This document shows positions 54,776-64,000 of a stretch of 64,000 nt of DNA, piece by piece. Numbering within the stretch: position 1 is the stretch's first letter; the number at the start of each line of letters is the position of its first letter. This stretch comes from Anaerolineae bacterium (GTDB lineage: Bacteria; Chloroflexota; Anaerolineae; Aggregatilineales; Phototrophicaceae). The notes below the pieces were generated by a model. That model searched no databases and was not told where the DNA came from. It worked only from the letters and a program-made list of their open reading frames with translations. Both the position numbers and the translations under genes were made by a program. The stretch covers positions 1 through 64,000 of the forward strand of contig JALHNT010000033.1 in NCBI GenBank assembly GCA_022843385.1. The letters are read 5' to 3'.

Positions 54776-56488
54776 ATGGCTACTGTAAATTCGGCTCAAA
54801 GAAGTGGTTTTGCCCTCCCGCCTCAACCGGTGCCGATGGTGATCTATGCCAGCATAGCGCTGAACATCGTGATCGGCCTGGTTTGTGTCTTGTTGGCACT
54901 GAATATCTTCGGCGTCGATGAAACCACAGCAGCCGGCAACGTGGCACTGGAACAGTTGATTCGTCTGGGACGCCCGGTCATCAACTTTGTTGGTATTGTG
55001 CTGCTGGTGCCGGTGGCGATTGCAGTCTTCAGTTCTATCCAACTGCTGCAACGCAATATTTCAGGCCGCTATGCAGCGCTTGTCCTGCAATTTCTGGGGC
55101 TGACTTTTTCCGTGGTGGCACTCATCCATCTGTGGGGGCTTTTCCTCAGTTTCGAAATCATCGTTGATGGCATCGTGCAAAATCCCTGGATGCTGATTGG
55201 CATTCCCCTGGCCTACGCCGTGTTCTGGGTGGGTGGGCGTCTGGGTGACAAGAATCCCTGGCGTGGACGCCTGGAGAATGCTGGGATGATTCTCGGCGTT
55301 GCGACTTTCATCCTGATCGTTTTTCTTGCCAATATTCTGACGTTTGCCAATAACATCCTCAGTGCTTATGCCAATCCGCTGACCTGGGTTGTGACCCTTA
55401 CCTCGGTCATCTTTGCTGTAGCAGTCTGGCGCTTGCTCCATACTGGCACCTATTTTGGTGAAACCCAGGATCAACTGGTGGCCTGGCAGGGCTGGCTGAT
55501 GCTGGCACCGAACATCGTGGGCTTCATGGTGTTTTTCGCTGGGCCATTGCTGCTCTCCTTTTACTTGAGTTTTACCGATAGCACGGTGGGGCGTGTTCCC
55601 AATTTCCTCGGATTGCAGAATTATGGGGAATTGTTGGCGCTGGAATTCCAGTGGCTGGATGATCCGGCTGCGCCAGCGCAGAGTGTGATGACGTTCGGTT
55701 ATTCACCCTTAGGCGAGATCAATCTGGGTGGCAGAATGCTGGTGATTGGCGCGAAGGATACCTTGTTCTGGCTGAGTATCCGCAATACGTTGCTGTTTTG
55801 CCTGGTTCTCGTACCCCTCAGTGTGATTCCAGCGATTGCCCTGGCTCTGGTGCTGAATTCCAAGTTGCCAGGAGTCAATTTCTTCCGAGCGGTATACTTC
55901 TTACCCTCGGTGGCGGCTGTGGTTGGGACAGCACTGATCTGGCGCTGGCTCTATGACCCAACCATCGGCTTCATCAACTATTCAATCACCGGTGTGGTCG
56001 AAGGCCTGCAATCCATCGGGTTGCCGGTCACTGATCCCCAGGTTGAATGGCTCACAGGACCAGGCACGGTATTGTTCTCGATGGTTATCCTTTCGGCCTG
56101 GCAGGTGGTTGGTTTCAATACCGTGCTGTTCCTGGCAGGATTGCAGGGCATTTCGCGTGAACTATACGAGGCGTCGTCGATTGATGGTGCCAATGGGCCG
56201 GAGACCTTCTTCTACATTACTCTGCCGATGCTGGCTCCGACGACATTCTTCGTCATCATCACGACGGTGATCACTGGACTTCAAGTGTTCAACGAGCCTT
56301 ACGCCTTGTTCCCCTCCAGGCCGCTGCCAGAAAATGCCATTACCTCGGTGTTCTATCTGTATAACCAGGGCTTCTTCCGTTTCAACTTTGGTTATGCATC
56401 GGCTATCGCCTGGGTGGTATTTGCGATTATCTTCGCGATGACGCTCATCCAATTCCGGTTGCAGCGCTCGAATGCCTACGAAGGGTAG
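54776..56488 (+). CDS. Sugar ABC transporter permease (MalF-like) with extra N-terminal membrane domain
   Basis: A 570-residue permease, about 270 residues longer than the usual 300. The first 230 residues contain about five hydrophobic helices not found in ordinary family members. The normal MalF-like core starts near residue 237 (WLMLAPNIVGFMVFFAGPLL) and includes a periplasmic loop and six helices. The EAA motif is YEASSIDGANGPETFFYITLPML near 461. ATP-binding subunits are not in the window; a shared multi-sugar ATPase would be needed. The next gene follows nine bases after the stop. Confidence 0.88.
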   Translation: MATVNSAQRSGFALPPQPVPMVIYASIALNIVIGLVCVLLALNIFGVDETTAAGNVALEQLIRLGRPVINFVGIVLLVPVAIAVFSSIQLLQRNISGRYAALVLQFLGLTFSVVALIHLWGLFLSFEIIVDGIVQNPWMLIGIPLAYAVFWVGGRLGDKNPWRGRLENAGMILGVATFILIVFLANILTFANNILSAYANPLTWVVTLTSVIFAVAVWRLLHTGTYFGETQDQLVAWQGWLMLAPNIVGFMVFFAGPLLLSFYLSFTDSTVGRVPNFLGLQNYGELLALEFQWLDDPAAPAQSVMTFGYSPLGEINLGGRMLVIGAKDTLFWLSIRNTLLFCLVLVPLSVIPAIALALVLNSKLPGVNFFRAVYFLPSVAAVVGTALIWRWLYDPTIGFINYSITGVVEGLQSIGLPVTDPQVEWLTGPGTVLFSMVILSAWQVVGFNTVLFLAGLQGISRELYEASSIDGANGPETFFYITLPMLAPTTFFVIITTVITGLQVFNEPYALFPSRPLPENAITSVFYLYNQGFFRFNFGYASAIAWVVFAIIFAMTLIQFRLQRSNAYEG

Positions 56489-56497
56489 GGTGACACG

Positions 56498-57739
56498 ATG
56501 ACACCACAGAATCCATCTTTCATCCGTTTATGGCTGCCGCGCATACTGGCCTATGCTGTATTGACAGGTTTCGCTTTCCTGATGCTGTTTCCGTTCACCT
56601 ATATGCTGATGACTTCGCTCAAGAATTCGTCAGATGTGTTCCATTCGCCGCCACGTCTGCTCCCATACTCACCAATCACGCGTGAAGTGGATGGACAGTC
56701 TGTATCGGTCTATCGCTTCACCATTGACGGTGCCGAGCGTGAGATGGTCCTGGCTGAAGGGCAGCGCGTTAACTTCGGATTCTTTACCTTACCGGAGTTG
56801 GTCGACGTTGATGCGCCGCGCGAAAGTGAAATTCTGGTGCAACGGCCCATTGATAGCGTTGTTGAAACCGGCGAACAGACGACTCTGAAGGATAGCAGCG
56901 GCGCAGATAAGACCTTCGACATCTACGAAGTGACGATCAGCGGCGAAACCCAGCGACTGCCGCTGGCCTATCGTGGTGCATTGGACAAATTTGTTGATCC
57001 GAATGATCCTGAAGTGTTCACTTATGCTGTAGCCCGCACGGCTGAGGCATCCGAGTTTGTCGAATTTCAGGTGAATAACTATAGCCGTGCCTTTGGCGAA
57101 CTGAACCTGAACCGCGCCCTCATCAATACAACCATCGTCACGCTGGGTGTGGTGGCGGGGCAGTTGGTGACCTCTATCTTTGGCGGCTATGCCTTCTCAC
57201 GGGTGCCATTTCGTGGACGCAATGCACTGTTCCTCGTGTATCTGGGTTCAATCATGATCCCGTTCGTGGTGTTGATTATCCCGATGTACCGCCTGATGGT
57301 GGTGATTGGATGGGAAAACCGGATTGTTTCGCTGATTGTTCCCTGGATATTCACTGCATATGGCACGTTCCTCATCCGTCAGTTCTTTATCACGATCCCG
57401 AAGGACATCGAAGAGGCGGCGTTGATGGATGGTGCCAGCCGTCTGCGCATCCTGTGGACGATCTTTGTCCCATTGAGCCGTCCGGCGATTGCGACGCTGG
57501 CGATCTTCTCGTTCCTGTATGCCTGGAACAGTTTTCTCTGGCCGTTACTTATCATTGGCGAGGGGAATACCACCAACCACGTGCTGACCCTCTCGATGAT
57601 TCGCTTGAGTAATGCGTTTGCCGATCAGCCCAACCTGGTATTGACGGGAGCAGCGATTGCCATTCTACCGCCGATCATCATCTTTATCATGGCGCAGCGT
57701 TACTTCGTTGAAGGGATTGCCAACACTGGCATGAAGTAG
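56498..57739 (+). CDS. Sugar ABC transporter permease (MalG-like) with large periplasmic insert
   Basis: A 413-residue permease against about 280 in typical MalG. The first helix is at residues 17-40. An insert of about 130 residues (roughly 60-190), rich in charged and beta-type sequence, follows before the second helix near 205. After that the protein is ordinary, with the EAA loop EEAALMDGASRLRILWTIFVPLSRP near 306. The insert is on the outer side, facing the binding protein. The ribosome site upstream is weak. Confidence 0.9.
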   Translation: MTPQNPSFIRLWLPRILAYAVLTGFAFLMLFPFTYMLMTSLKNSSDVFHSPPRLLPYSPITREVDGQSVSVYRFTIDGAEREMVLAEGQRVNFGFFTLPELVDVDAPRESEILVQRPIDSVVETGEQTTLKDSSGADKTFDIYEVTISGETQRLPLAYRGALDKFVDPNDPEVFTYAVARTAEASEFVEFQVNNYSRAFGELNLNRALINTTIVTLGVVAGQLVTSIFGGYAFSRVPFRGRNALFLVYLGSIMIPFVVLIIPMYRLMVVIGWENRIVSLIVPWIFTAYGTFLIRQFFITIPKDIEEAALMDGASRLRILWTIFVPLSRPAIATLAIFSFLYAWNSFLWPLLIIGEGNTTNHVLTLSMIRLSNAFADQPNLVLTGAAIAILPPIIIFIMAQRYFVEGIANTGMK

Positions 57740-57762
57740 CCGCCCCAACAACGGCTCAGAAG

Positions 57763-57796
57763 AAAACCCGGCAGCGTTTAGCCGGGTTTTTTTGTT
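57763..57796 (+). terminator. Strong intrinsic terminator after the sugar importer
   Basis: AAAACCCGGC (57763-57772) and GCCGGGTTTT (57781-57790) make a ten-pair stem with an eight-base loop, followed by T-rich sequence. It ends the locus that starts at 45 kb. Confidence 0.95.
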
Positions 57797-57857
57797 TCAG
57801 AATTGTAATCCGCAAATGTGAATAATTAATGCTCAATTGCTGGATAGTTCGATATGA

Positions 57858-57880
57858 TGACTTAGGTTAACTATAAGTCA
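57858..57880 (+). promoter_or_regulatory. Palindrome in the sortase leader
   Basis: TGACTTA (57858-57864) and TAAGTCA (57874-57880) are perfect arms around nine bases, ending just before the GAGGTGAG ribosome site. It may be an operator or a hairpin limiting translation. Confidence 0.45.
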
Positions 57881-57894
57881 ATTGAGGTGAGATT

Positions 57895-58401
57895 TTGAAA
57901 GTAGCCGCCAGCATCGCAGCCATCATCATTCTGGCTATAACCTTGTGGATTCCAGCGCAGCCCACTGAAGCGGGCAGTGTTTCAAGAATTGATATTCCCT
58001 TCATGAGCATTGATGCGCGTCTCAAAGAATTCCCAATCGTCGGCGAAACCTGGGCAATTGATCCCTGGGAAAAGGGCATCGGTCATTTACAGGGAACTGC
58101 CTGGTTTGGAGAGACGGGAAACGTCGTCGTCGCGGCTCACTCGGTGATGCCGGATCAGAGGGCAGGAATATTCTTCAGTCTCAACCGGATTGCTATGGGT
58201 GCAGAAATCATCGTGACGACCCAGGCAGGCGAGTTCCGCTATGTTGTAATGGAACAGCAGGTTGTATCCGAATGGGATGTGAGCGTCGTCTACCCGACTG
58301 GTGACAATCGACTGACACTCATCACCTGTGACCCCGCCTCGTATGACGCCGCGACCAACACCTACACCCACCGCATTGTGGTGGTCGCCTTTCCCGCTTG
58401 A
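57895..58401 (+). CDS. Sortase family transpeptidase
   Basis: A 168-residue sortase-fold protein. An N-terminal hydrophobic segment (residues 2-22) anchors or exports it. The catalytic histidine is in VVVAAHSVM near residue 82, the cysteine is in LTLITCDPA near 142, and the arginine is in YTHRIVVV near 159, so the full His-Cys-Arg set is present. It is shorter than class A enzymes and resembles class E/F-like sortases. The start is TTG with GAGGTGAG upstream. No LPXTG-like substrate gene is near, so the target proteins must lie elsewhere. Confidence 0.88.
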   Translation: MKVAASIAAIIILAITLWIPAQPTEAGSVSRIDIPFMSIDARLKEFPIVGETWAIDPWEKGIGHLQGTAWFGETGNVVVAAHSVMPDQRAGIFFSLNRIAMGAEIIVTTQAGEFRYVVMEQQVVSEWDVSVVYPTGDNRLTLITCDPASYDAATNTYTHRIVVVAFPA

Positions 58402-58403
58402 TG

Positions 58404-59132
58404 TTATCGCTTCAACAGATTGGCAGCCGCCTGATCGACTAACCAGTGCAGATCGCCGGAACGCGGCGCGATGAGCTGGGAAGGGCGCTCTTGCGGGTGA
58501 TGCTCCCCTTGCAGGACATCTTTGAGCGCGATTGCTTTGTCCGCACCAGCGACCAGGAACATCACGGTTGATGCGGCGTTGATGGCTGCCGCCGAGAGCG
58601 TGATCCGCCACACTTGTTTCTGTGAGACATAATTGGCGATAACCCAGCGAGTTGTTTCTTGCAGGGCGCTGGTATGGGGAAAGAGTGAAGCGGTATGCCC
58701 GTCGTCACCCATACCAAGCAGCACCAGATCGAATGACGGTTCGGCATCGCCGAAATGATTCGCCAATTCTTCCTGATAATCCTGCGCTGCCGCAATTGGT
58801 TCAAGCTCGCCATTGATGCGATGAATGTTTTCAGGCGGCAGGGGAATATGGTCGAGCAGGGCTTCTTTCGCCAATCGATAATTGCTGTCCAGGTGGTCGG
58901 GAGGGACGCAGCGCTCGTCCCCCCAGAATACATGAACATTCAGCCAGTTGATCTGGTCGCGGTAGGGTTCTGCTGCCAGCAGTTGATAGAGGCGGCGTGG
59001 TGTTGATCCACCGGACAAAACCAGATTGAACTGTCCCCGGCCTGCAAGCACCGATTGAGCTTTCTGAACAACGATTTCAGCCGCAGCCTGTGCCAGACTT
59101 TCGGCATCCAGCAGCACCCGTATCTCACTCAT
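58404..59132 (-). CDS. pgl: 6-phosphogluconolactonase
   Basis: A 242-residue SIS-like hydrolase that opens 6-phosphogluconolactone. The family motifs are [18 protein letters not shown] near residue 41, [26 protein letters not shown] near 76, and [20 protein letters not shown] near 134. The start at 59132 overlaps the zwf stop (ATGA); an open frame upstream of it is part of zwf. It ends two bases from the convergent sortase gene. It is the last gene of the oxidative pentose phosphate operon. Confidence 0.95.
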   Translation of the reverse strand: MSEIRVLLDAESLAQAAAEIVVQKAQSVLAGRGQFNLVLSGGSTPRRLYQLLAAEPYRDQINWLNVHVFWGDERCVPPDHLDSNYRLAKEALLDHIPLPPENIHRINGELEPIAAAQDYQEELANHFGDAEPSFDLVLLGMGDDGHTASLFPHTSALQETTRWVIANYVSQKQVWRITLSAAAINAASTVMFLVAGADKAIALKDVLQGEHHPQERPSQLIAPRSGDLHWLVDQAAANLLKR

Positions 59133-60586
59133 ACGTCGCTGTCTGGGTTGCAACCCAGTCGCCACACATGATTGTCGCGCGCGAGCAAATCCTCTGCCTC
59201 TTTCGGTCCCCAACTGCCCCGTTCATAACCCACGACAGCCGGTGCTGCCGGGGTATCCCAACCTTTTAGGATAGGATCGATAATGGTCCAGAGCGTCTCG
59301 ATTTCATCGCTGCGGGTATAGAGTGATGGATCTCCGTTAATCGCATCGAGCAGCAAGCGTTCATAGGCTTCTGGAATTTGCTGCGCCCCGAATGATCGTT
59401 TGTAACTGAACTCCATATCAACATCGCGGGTAGTGTGGCTCGAGTCCGGTTGTTTGGCCTGAAAGTTCAGGTGGATCCCTTCATCGGGTTGGATGCAGAT
59501 GGTGAGCGTATTGGGGGTGCAGGACTCATCCTGAAGAAAATTCAGCATGACGCCGGGCGGGCGCTGAAAGCGCACCCGAATTTGGCTGGTCTTGGCGCGT
59601 AACGCTTTACCAGAACGTAGATAGAACGGTACCCCTTGCCAGCGCCAGTTATCGATATAGAGCTTGAGTGCGGTGAAGGTTGGGGTCTGCGAATGCTCGC
59701 GCACACCATCGGTTTCGCAGTAGCCCTCGTATTGCCCGCGTACCGTATCAGCTAGCGCGATAGGTCGCACCGCGCTGAGGACTTTGACCTTTTCATTGCG
59801 CAGGGCAGTGGCGTTGAAGGCGGCTGGCGGTTCCATCGTAACTAGCGCCAGCAGTTGCAGGATGTGGTTCTGGAACATATCGCGCAGCACGCCGGCATGA
59901 TCGTAGTAGGCGGCACGATGCCCGACATCGACGGTCTCGGCTACGGTGATCTGGACGTTATCGACGTAATTGCGATTCCATACGGGTTCAAAGATAGTAT
60001 TGGCGAAGCGCAGGAACAAGATGTTCTGGGCAGTTTCCTTGCCCAGATAGTGATCGATCCGGTAGACCTGACCTTCATCGAAGGCCGCATGAACGACGTC
60101 ATTCAGCGCTATTGCCGAAGCCAGATCGGTGCCGAACGGTTTCTCGATGATGACGCGCCGCCAGCTCCCGTTTTCCTCGGCCATGCCAGAGTTGCCCAGG
60201 TTCTGTACAATCACTGGATAGAGGTTCGGCGCAACCGAAAGATAATACAGCCGGTTGGAGATTCCGTTCTCGTGTGATTTCAGGAAAGCATCAACCTGCG
60301 CCAGTTCATCCGACTTGCTGGCATCGCCGGCAGCGTACCAGATATGCTCGGCGAATTCCTGCCAGAGATCTGCCCTGTAGGTTTCTTCGGAGAATTCTTG
60401 CGTACTGGTTTCCATCTGGGCGCGGAAGGCTTCATGGGTGAAAGCCGTGCGCGAAACCCCGACGATATTGAATGCTTCTGGCAGCCGTTTCTTTCGATAC
60501 AGGTTGTAGAGCGCCGGGATCAGCTTGCGATGCGTCAGGTCACCCGACGCACCGAAAATCACCACCGTCGCATTGCTGTTCGCCAT
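59129..60586 (-). CDS. zwf: Glucose-6-phosphate 1-dehydrogenase
   Basis: A 485-residue enzyme that oxidises glucose-6-phosphate with NADP or NAD. The coenzyme motif [11 protein letters not shown] is at residues 10-20. The substrate segment is RIDHYLGKE near 180, with [14 protein letters not shown] of the family seen as [14 protein letters not shown]. The helix [11 protein letters not shown] is also present. It lies five bases after gnd and overlaps pgl, so all three are co-translated. Confidence 0.97.
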   Translation of the reverse strand: MANSNATVVIFGASGDLTHRKLIPALYNLYRKKRLPEAFNIVGVSRTAFTHEAFRAQMETSTQEFSEETYRADLWQEFAEHIWYAAGDASKSDELAQVDAFLKSHENGISNRLYYLSVAPNLYPVIVQNLGNSGMAEENGSWRRVIIEKPFGTDLASAIALNDVVHAAFDEGQVYRIDHYLGKETAQNILFLRFANTIFEPVWNRNYVDNVQITVAETVDVGHRAAYYDHAGVLRDMFQNHILQLLALVTMEPPAAFNATALRNEKVKVLSAVRPIALADTVRGQYEGYCETDGVREHSQTPTFTALKLYIDNWRWQGVPFYLRSGKALRAKTSQIRVRFQRPPGVMLNFLQDESCTPNTLTICIQPDEGIHLNFQAKQPDSSHTTRDVDMEFSYKRSFGAQQIPEAYERLLLDAINGDPSLYTRSDEIETLWTIIDPILKGWDTPAAPAVVGYERGSWGPKEAEDLLARDNHVWRLGCNPDSDV

Positions 60587-60591
60587 GCTGC

Positions 60592-61497
60592 TTACCCCCG
60601 TTTGACGGCGTGACCGCCAAATTGATTGCGCATCATCGCCAGAATTTTCGCCGCGTAACTTTCATCCTGGCGGCTGACGAACCGCATCAGCAGGGCTAAG
60701 GTGATTGTCGGGGCCGGAACATCCAGGTCGATGGCTTCGGCGACGGTCCAGCGCCCTTCGCCCGAGTCAGCCACCCAGCCCTTTATGTCGGCTAGCTGCT
60801 GGTCTTCTTTCAGACCGGCGGCAGTCAGGTCGAGCAACCATGAGCGCACCACACTACCGTTGCGCCACAATTCAGCGATCTGGTACAGATCGAGATCGAA
60901 CTCCGACTTGGCTTTCATGATCTCGAAGCCTTCGGCATAAGCCTGCATCATGCCGTACTCGATGCCGTTATGCACCATCTTGACGAAGTGGCCGGAACCC
61001 GACGGGCCAACATGCCCCCATCCCTGATCGGGCGCGGGGGCAAGCGTTTCGATCAAGGGACGGATGCGCTCGAAGGCTGCTGCTTCGCCGCCGATCATCA
61101 TGCTGTAGCCTTCGGTCAGCCCCCAGATGCCGCCACTGGTGCCAACATCGATGAAGTGGAAGCCTTTGGCCTTGAGCGCCTGCCCGCGCCGCTGGGTATC
61201 CTTGTAGTTGCTATTGCCGCCATCAATGATGAGGTCATCAGGAGAGAGGAGTCCCGTCAGTTTGTCAATCATCTGCTGCGTGACATCGCCTGCGGGCAGC
61301 ATGACCCAGACGACGCGGGGGGCATCCAGTTTGCTCACCAGCTCTTCGACCGATTGGGTTGGCACCGCGCCTTCTTTGGCGGCTTCCTGGACTGGCTCTG
61401 GACTGCGATTCCAGACCACGACTTCATGTCCGCCCTTGAGCAGACGCTTGACCATGTTGCCGCCCATGCGCCCAAGACCGATCATGCCGAATTTCAT
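60592..61497 (-). CDS. gnd: 6-phosphogluconate dehydrogenase, decarboxylating
   Basis: A 301-residue enzyme, the short (YqeC/GndA-type) form rather than the 470-residue form. The NAD(P) motif [20 protein letters not shown] is at residues 7-26, and [16 protein letters not shown] near 91 and [23 protein letters not shown] near 167 are the diagnostic substrate segments. It converts 6-phosphogluconate to ribulose-5-phosphate. A small gap of 53 bases separates it from rpiA upstream. Confidence 0.96.
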   Translation of the reverse strand: MKFGMIGLGRMGGNMVKRLLKGGHEVVVWNRSPEPVQEAAKEGAVPTQSVEELVSKLDAPRVVWVMLPAGDVTQQMIDKLTGLLSPDDLIIDGGNSNYKDTQRRGQALKAKGFHFIDVGTSGGIWGLTEGYSMMIGGEAAAFERIRPLIETLAPAPDQGWGHVGPSGSGHFVKMVHNGIEYGMMQAYAEGFEIMKAKSEFDLDLYQIAELWRNGSVVRSWLLDLTAAGLKEDQQLADIKGWVADSGEGRWTVAEAIDLDVPAPTITLALLMRFVSRQDESYAAKILAMMRNQFGGHAVKRG

Positions 61498-61550
61498 GAG
61501 ATTGCCTTTCGTCGTAATGAAGTTACCTGTGATTAGACAACGTGAACGGC

Positions 61551-62255
61551 TTATTCGTTTCGTCGCCGGTGCTGAATCCCGTTCGGGCTGGCGATGATGA
61601 CATCGGTTGCCAGGTTGATGAATAAGCCATGTTCAATAATCCCCGCCCGTCCATTGAGTTGTTCTGCCAGCGCGACCGGGTCTGTGATGACACCAAACTG
61701 GCAGTCGAGGATGAGATTGTCCTGATCGGTACGAAAAATGTCGCCATTCTGGTTTTGTCGGATGCTGATTTTCGCGCCTAATGACTCCAGAAAGCGCTGT
61801 TGGGAACCGTGTCCGAAGGCGATGACTTCAATCGGAACCGCCCAGCGTGTGCCAAGCGCCGGGACAATTTTCGAGTCGTCCACGATGATGATTTCGCGTT
61901 TGCTGGCCTGGGCGACAATTTTCTCACGCAGCAGCGCACCGCCACCGCCCTTGATGAGGTTAAATGCCGGATCGACTTCATCGGCTCCGTCAATAGTGAC
62001 ATCGACCACCGGGTGAGTTTCGAGCGTGGCAATGGGAATCCCGAGTTGTCGTGCTTCCACCTCAGTCTGTCGGGCGCAGGGGATGCCGATAATGTCGCGC
62101 AGTTCGCCGGACTTGAGCAGTTCCGCGATGCGGCGAGTCGCCCAGATAGCCGTGCTGCCGAATCCCAGACCAACGACCATCCCTGACCTGATCGATTCGA
62201 CAGCTCGATAAGCGGCTTGCTGCTTGAGTTGAGTGGCGTCGTCCATCATCGTCAT
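61551..62255 (-). CDS. rpiA: Ribose-5-phosphate isomerase A
   Basis: A 234-residue isomerase between ribulose-5-phosphate and ribose-5-phosphate. The motifs [17 protein letters not shown] near residue 29, [31 protein letters not shown] near 88 and [10 protein letters not shown] near 125 include the catalytic Asp, Lys and Glu. It overlaps the glucokinase stop by four bases. The product feeds nucleotide synthesis and the non-oxidative branch. Confidence 0.97.
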   Translation of the reverse strand: MTMMDDATQLKQQAAYRAVESIRSGMVVGLGFGSTAIWATRRIAELLKSGELRDIIGIPCARQTEVEARQLGIPIATLETHPVVDVTIDGADEVDPAFNLIKGGGGALLREKIVAQASKREIIIVDDSKIVPALGTRWAVPIEVIAFGHGSQQRFLESLGAKISIRQNQNGDIFRTDQDNLILDCQFGVITDPVALAEQLNGRAGIIEHGLFINLATDVIIASPNGIQHRRRNE

Positions 62256-62995
62256 GGGCTGGTAACCGCCTGGGCGGCCATGGCTGCCCCGACAATGCCA
62301 GCATCATTCAGGAGTTGAGCCGTGACAATCGGGGTACGGATGGTGATGAGGGGCAGGAATTTACTGGACTTCTTGCTAATCCCACCACCAATGATGAACA
62401 GGTCAGGCGAGAACAGGTATTCCACGCGCTGGAAATACTCGTTCAGTCGTTCAGCCCACTTTTCCCAGGTGAGTTCTTTCTCCTGCCGGGCGCGGTCTGA
62501 TGCCCGCAATTCCGCATCTTTGCCCCGGATTTCCAGATGACCCAACTCGGTATTGGGAACGAGGATGCCCTTAATGAACAGGGCGCTGCCGATGCCCGTT
62601 CCGAGGGTGAGCATGATGACCAGCCCATCCTGGCCGCGACCCGCGCCAAATTGCATTTCCGCAATTCCAGCAGCGTCGGCATCATTAATCACGATGGTCG
62701 GGCAGTGAGTGGTTTGCTGAAACAAGGCTTGAGCATCGGTTCCGATCCAACTCTGATCGATGTTGGCGGCACTTTCAACCACACCATGCCGGACGATGGT
62801 GGGCATGGTGCAGCCAATCGGCCCGCTCCAATTGAAATGATGAACGATTTGGGCAACGACTTCAGCAATCGCATTCGGTTCGGATGGTTCGGGTGTGGGG
62901 ATACGGTGGCGTTCAGCAAGCAGGGTGCCGGTGCTGATGTCTACCGGAGCGCCCTTGATGCCTGAGCCGCCGATGTCGATGCCGAGTGTTTCCAT
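62252..62995 (-). CDS. ppgK: Polyphosphate glucokinase (ROK family)
   Basis: A 247-residue ROK kinase. The phosphate motif [16 protein letters not shown] is at residues 4-19. [16 protein letters not shown] near 110 holds the catalytic Asp, and the segment [21 protein letters not shown] is distinctive of enzymes that use inorganic polyphosphate as phosphate donor. The start at 62995 has AGGAG nine bases upstream; a ten-codon longer frame is not needed. It supplies glucose-6-phosphate directly to the zwf-gnd-pgl set downstream. Confidence 0.92.
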   Translation of the reverse strand: METLGIDIGGSGIKGAPVDISTGTLLAERHRIPTPEPSEPNAIAEVVAQIVHHFNWSGPIGCTMPTIVRHGVVESAANIDQSWIGTDAQALFQQTTHCPTIVINDADAAGIAEMQFGAGRGQDGLVIMLTLGTGIGSALFIKGILVPNTELGHLEIRGKDAELRASDRARQEKELTWEKWAERLNEYFQRVEYLFSPDLFIIGGGISKKSSKFLPLITIRTPIVTAQLLNDAGIVGAAMAAQAVTSP

Positions 62996-63062
62996 AGAGA
63001 GATACTCCTGAGTGAAGCGCGACATGCTGAATATAGCGTTATGTACGCACTCTTTCCAGTCT

Positions 63063-64000
63063 TCAGTCAGCGTGTGACTGCTGAATCAGCTTGGCGATCA
63101 ACGCTGTCCATCCTGTCTGATGACTCGCGCCCAGCCCAGCACCGTTGTCGCCATGAAAATACTCGAAGAAGGGGACATAATCGCGCCAGTGGGGATCGTC
63201 CTGGAAGTAGCCACTGCCGCCAAATACGGCTCGTTTACCCTGTGAATCGCGCAGGAAGATATGCCCCAGCCGCTGTGAAAGATCACGAGCAATCTGATTC
63301 AGCGTTGCGGCTTGTCCGCTGCCGGTCGGTAGTTCAACCGTGAACTGGTCGCCATAAAAGTGATGATACTTTTGCAGCGACTCGATCATCAGGTAGTTGA
63401 CGGGGAACCAGATCGGACCACGCCAGTTGGAGTTGCCGCCAAATAACCCGGTGGTGGACTCGGCTGGTTCGTAATTCAGGCTAAGAACATGACCATTCAG
63501 GTTCCAGGTGTAGGGATGCCGGGCATGGAAGCGCGACACCGAACGCAGCCCATATTCCGAGAGGAATTCTTCGGTATCAACCATGCGGCTGAGGATGCGC
63601 TGCAACTGGTCATGATTGATGATCGAGAGCAGGCGTCGCCCATGCTCGCCCGGCTCAGTCAGCGAAGCGATGCGTTCAACCAGATTTGGGCGATATTTGA
63701 TGAACCATTCCATGCGCCGAGCAAAGTGGGGCAGTTTCTCCAGCAAATCCGGTTCAAGCGTTTCAACCGCGAATAACGGAATCAGTCCAACAAATGAGCG
63801 CGTCTTAAGCGGCACGTAGCGCCCATCGGGCCAGGCGATGCCATCGTAGAAGAATCCATCGCCAGCATCCCACAGACCGGTAGCGCCGCCCAGGTCATGC
63901 ATGGCATTGGCAATGTAGATGAAATGCTCGAAGAATTTGGTGGCGACATCTTCATAGGCCGGGCGGGTGCGCGCCAGTTCCAGCGCAATCGCCAGCATGT
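63063..64000 (-). CDS. GH63-like glycoside hydrolase, C-terminal part (cut by window edge)
   Basis: At least 311 residues of an (alpha/alpha)6-barrel hydrolase whose N-terminus lies beyond 64000. Visible segments are [46 protein letters not shown] and the terminal [23 protein letters not shown]. They match the MGH1/GH63 group, which includes processing glucosidases and mannosylglycerate or glucosylglycerate hydrolases. The last is relevant because it could release glucose for ppgK just downstream. Specificity cannot be fixed without the missing half. Confidence 0.82.
   Translation of the reverse strand, partial: MLAIALELARTRPAYEDVATKFFEHFIYIANAMHDLGGATGLWDAGDGFFYDGIAWPDGRYVPLKTRSFVGLIPLFAVETLEPDLLEKLPHFARRMEWFIKYRPNLVERIASLTEPGEHGRRLLSIINHDQLQRILSRMVDTEEFLSEYGLRSVSRFHARHPYTWNLNGHVLSLNYEPAESTTGLFGGNSNWRGPIWFPVNYLMIESLQKYHHFYGDQFTVELPTGSGQAATLNQIARDLSQRLGHIFLRDSQGKRAVFGGSGYFQDDPHWRDYVPFFEYFHGDNGAGLGASHQTGWTALIAKLIQQSHAD

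Noticed and set aside
57867-57872. GTTAAC in the sortase leader as a third copy of the LacI operator
   Set aside because: It lacks the central NCGC and the flanking arms; only the half-site wording agrees.

Overview
The window looks like chromosomal DNA of a free-living Chloroflexota bacterium, most likely of the Anaerolineae lineage. This rests on gene content, because no rRNA is present: DUF4397/SH3 envelope proteins, a baseplate-J-like membrane protein in an alaS-ruvX-mltG operon, polyphosphate glucokinase beside an oxidative pentose phosphate cluster, and frequent GTG/TTG starts. Base composition is moderately GC-rich by eye. I found no tRNA, rRNA, CRISPR array, insertion sequence or prophage.

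Layout. 1-4.8 kb: a minus-strand operon for cell-surface glycans (GT2, GT4, GT-C-like and YfhO-like membrane proteins, all overlapping). 4.9-12.6 kb: a secreted three-repeat protein, TatD, an NAD-dependent sugar epimerase and two large DUF4397 exported proteins. 12.6-20.3 kb: S-adenosylhomocysteinase with a PfkB kinase, nicotinate phosphoribosyltransferase, an orphan VirB11/CpaF-like ATPase, MtnA, a nicotinamidase-like enzyme and a DsbA-like thioredoxin. 20.4-28.5 kb: pyrimidine-nucleoside phosphorylase, then the overlapping minus-strand operon alaS, baseplate-J-like, ruvX, mltG and a ligand-binding lipoprotein. 28.5-40.1 kb: an SDR epimerase, TyrRS, TauE, a cNMP-binding protein, RtcB with an orphan CoA-transferase subunit, and a dipeptide/oligopeptide ABC importer. 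40.2-45 kb: VOC proteins, a YhhN protein, an MhqO/MhqD-like quinone-detoxification pair and Fhs. 45-57.7 kb: GH2 glycosidase, glycerol kinase, a PfkB sugar kinase, glycerol-3-phosphate dehydrogenase, a LacI regulator and a sugar ABC importer. 57.9-64 kb: a sortase, then a minus-strand run of pgl, zwf, gnd, rpiA, polyphosphate glucokinase and a GH63-like hydrolase cut by the window edge.

The most unusual observation is a two-copy repeat of about 0.55 kb (28863-29415 on +, 39541-40102 on -). Each copy begins exactly at a near-consensus sigma-70 promoter and ends 90-130 bases before the start of a downstream gene in the same direction. By hand alignment the copies are about 77% identical, with substitutions spread over all three codon columns (no wobble signature). 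At least two hairpins keep their stems while their loops diverge, and one stem pair changes from A-T to G-C. I read it as a candidate structured RNA or promoter-bearing leader family, although one long frame is open in both copies.

A second item is the 45-57.7 kb locus. The GH2 gene and the LacI-type regulator share an operator-like palindrome (GTNAA-NCGC-TTAAC). The enzyme set would fit import and cleavage of a glycosyl-glycerol into glycerol and sugar; that substrate is inference.
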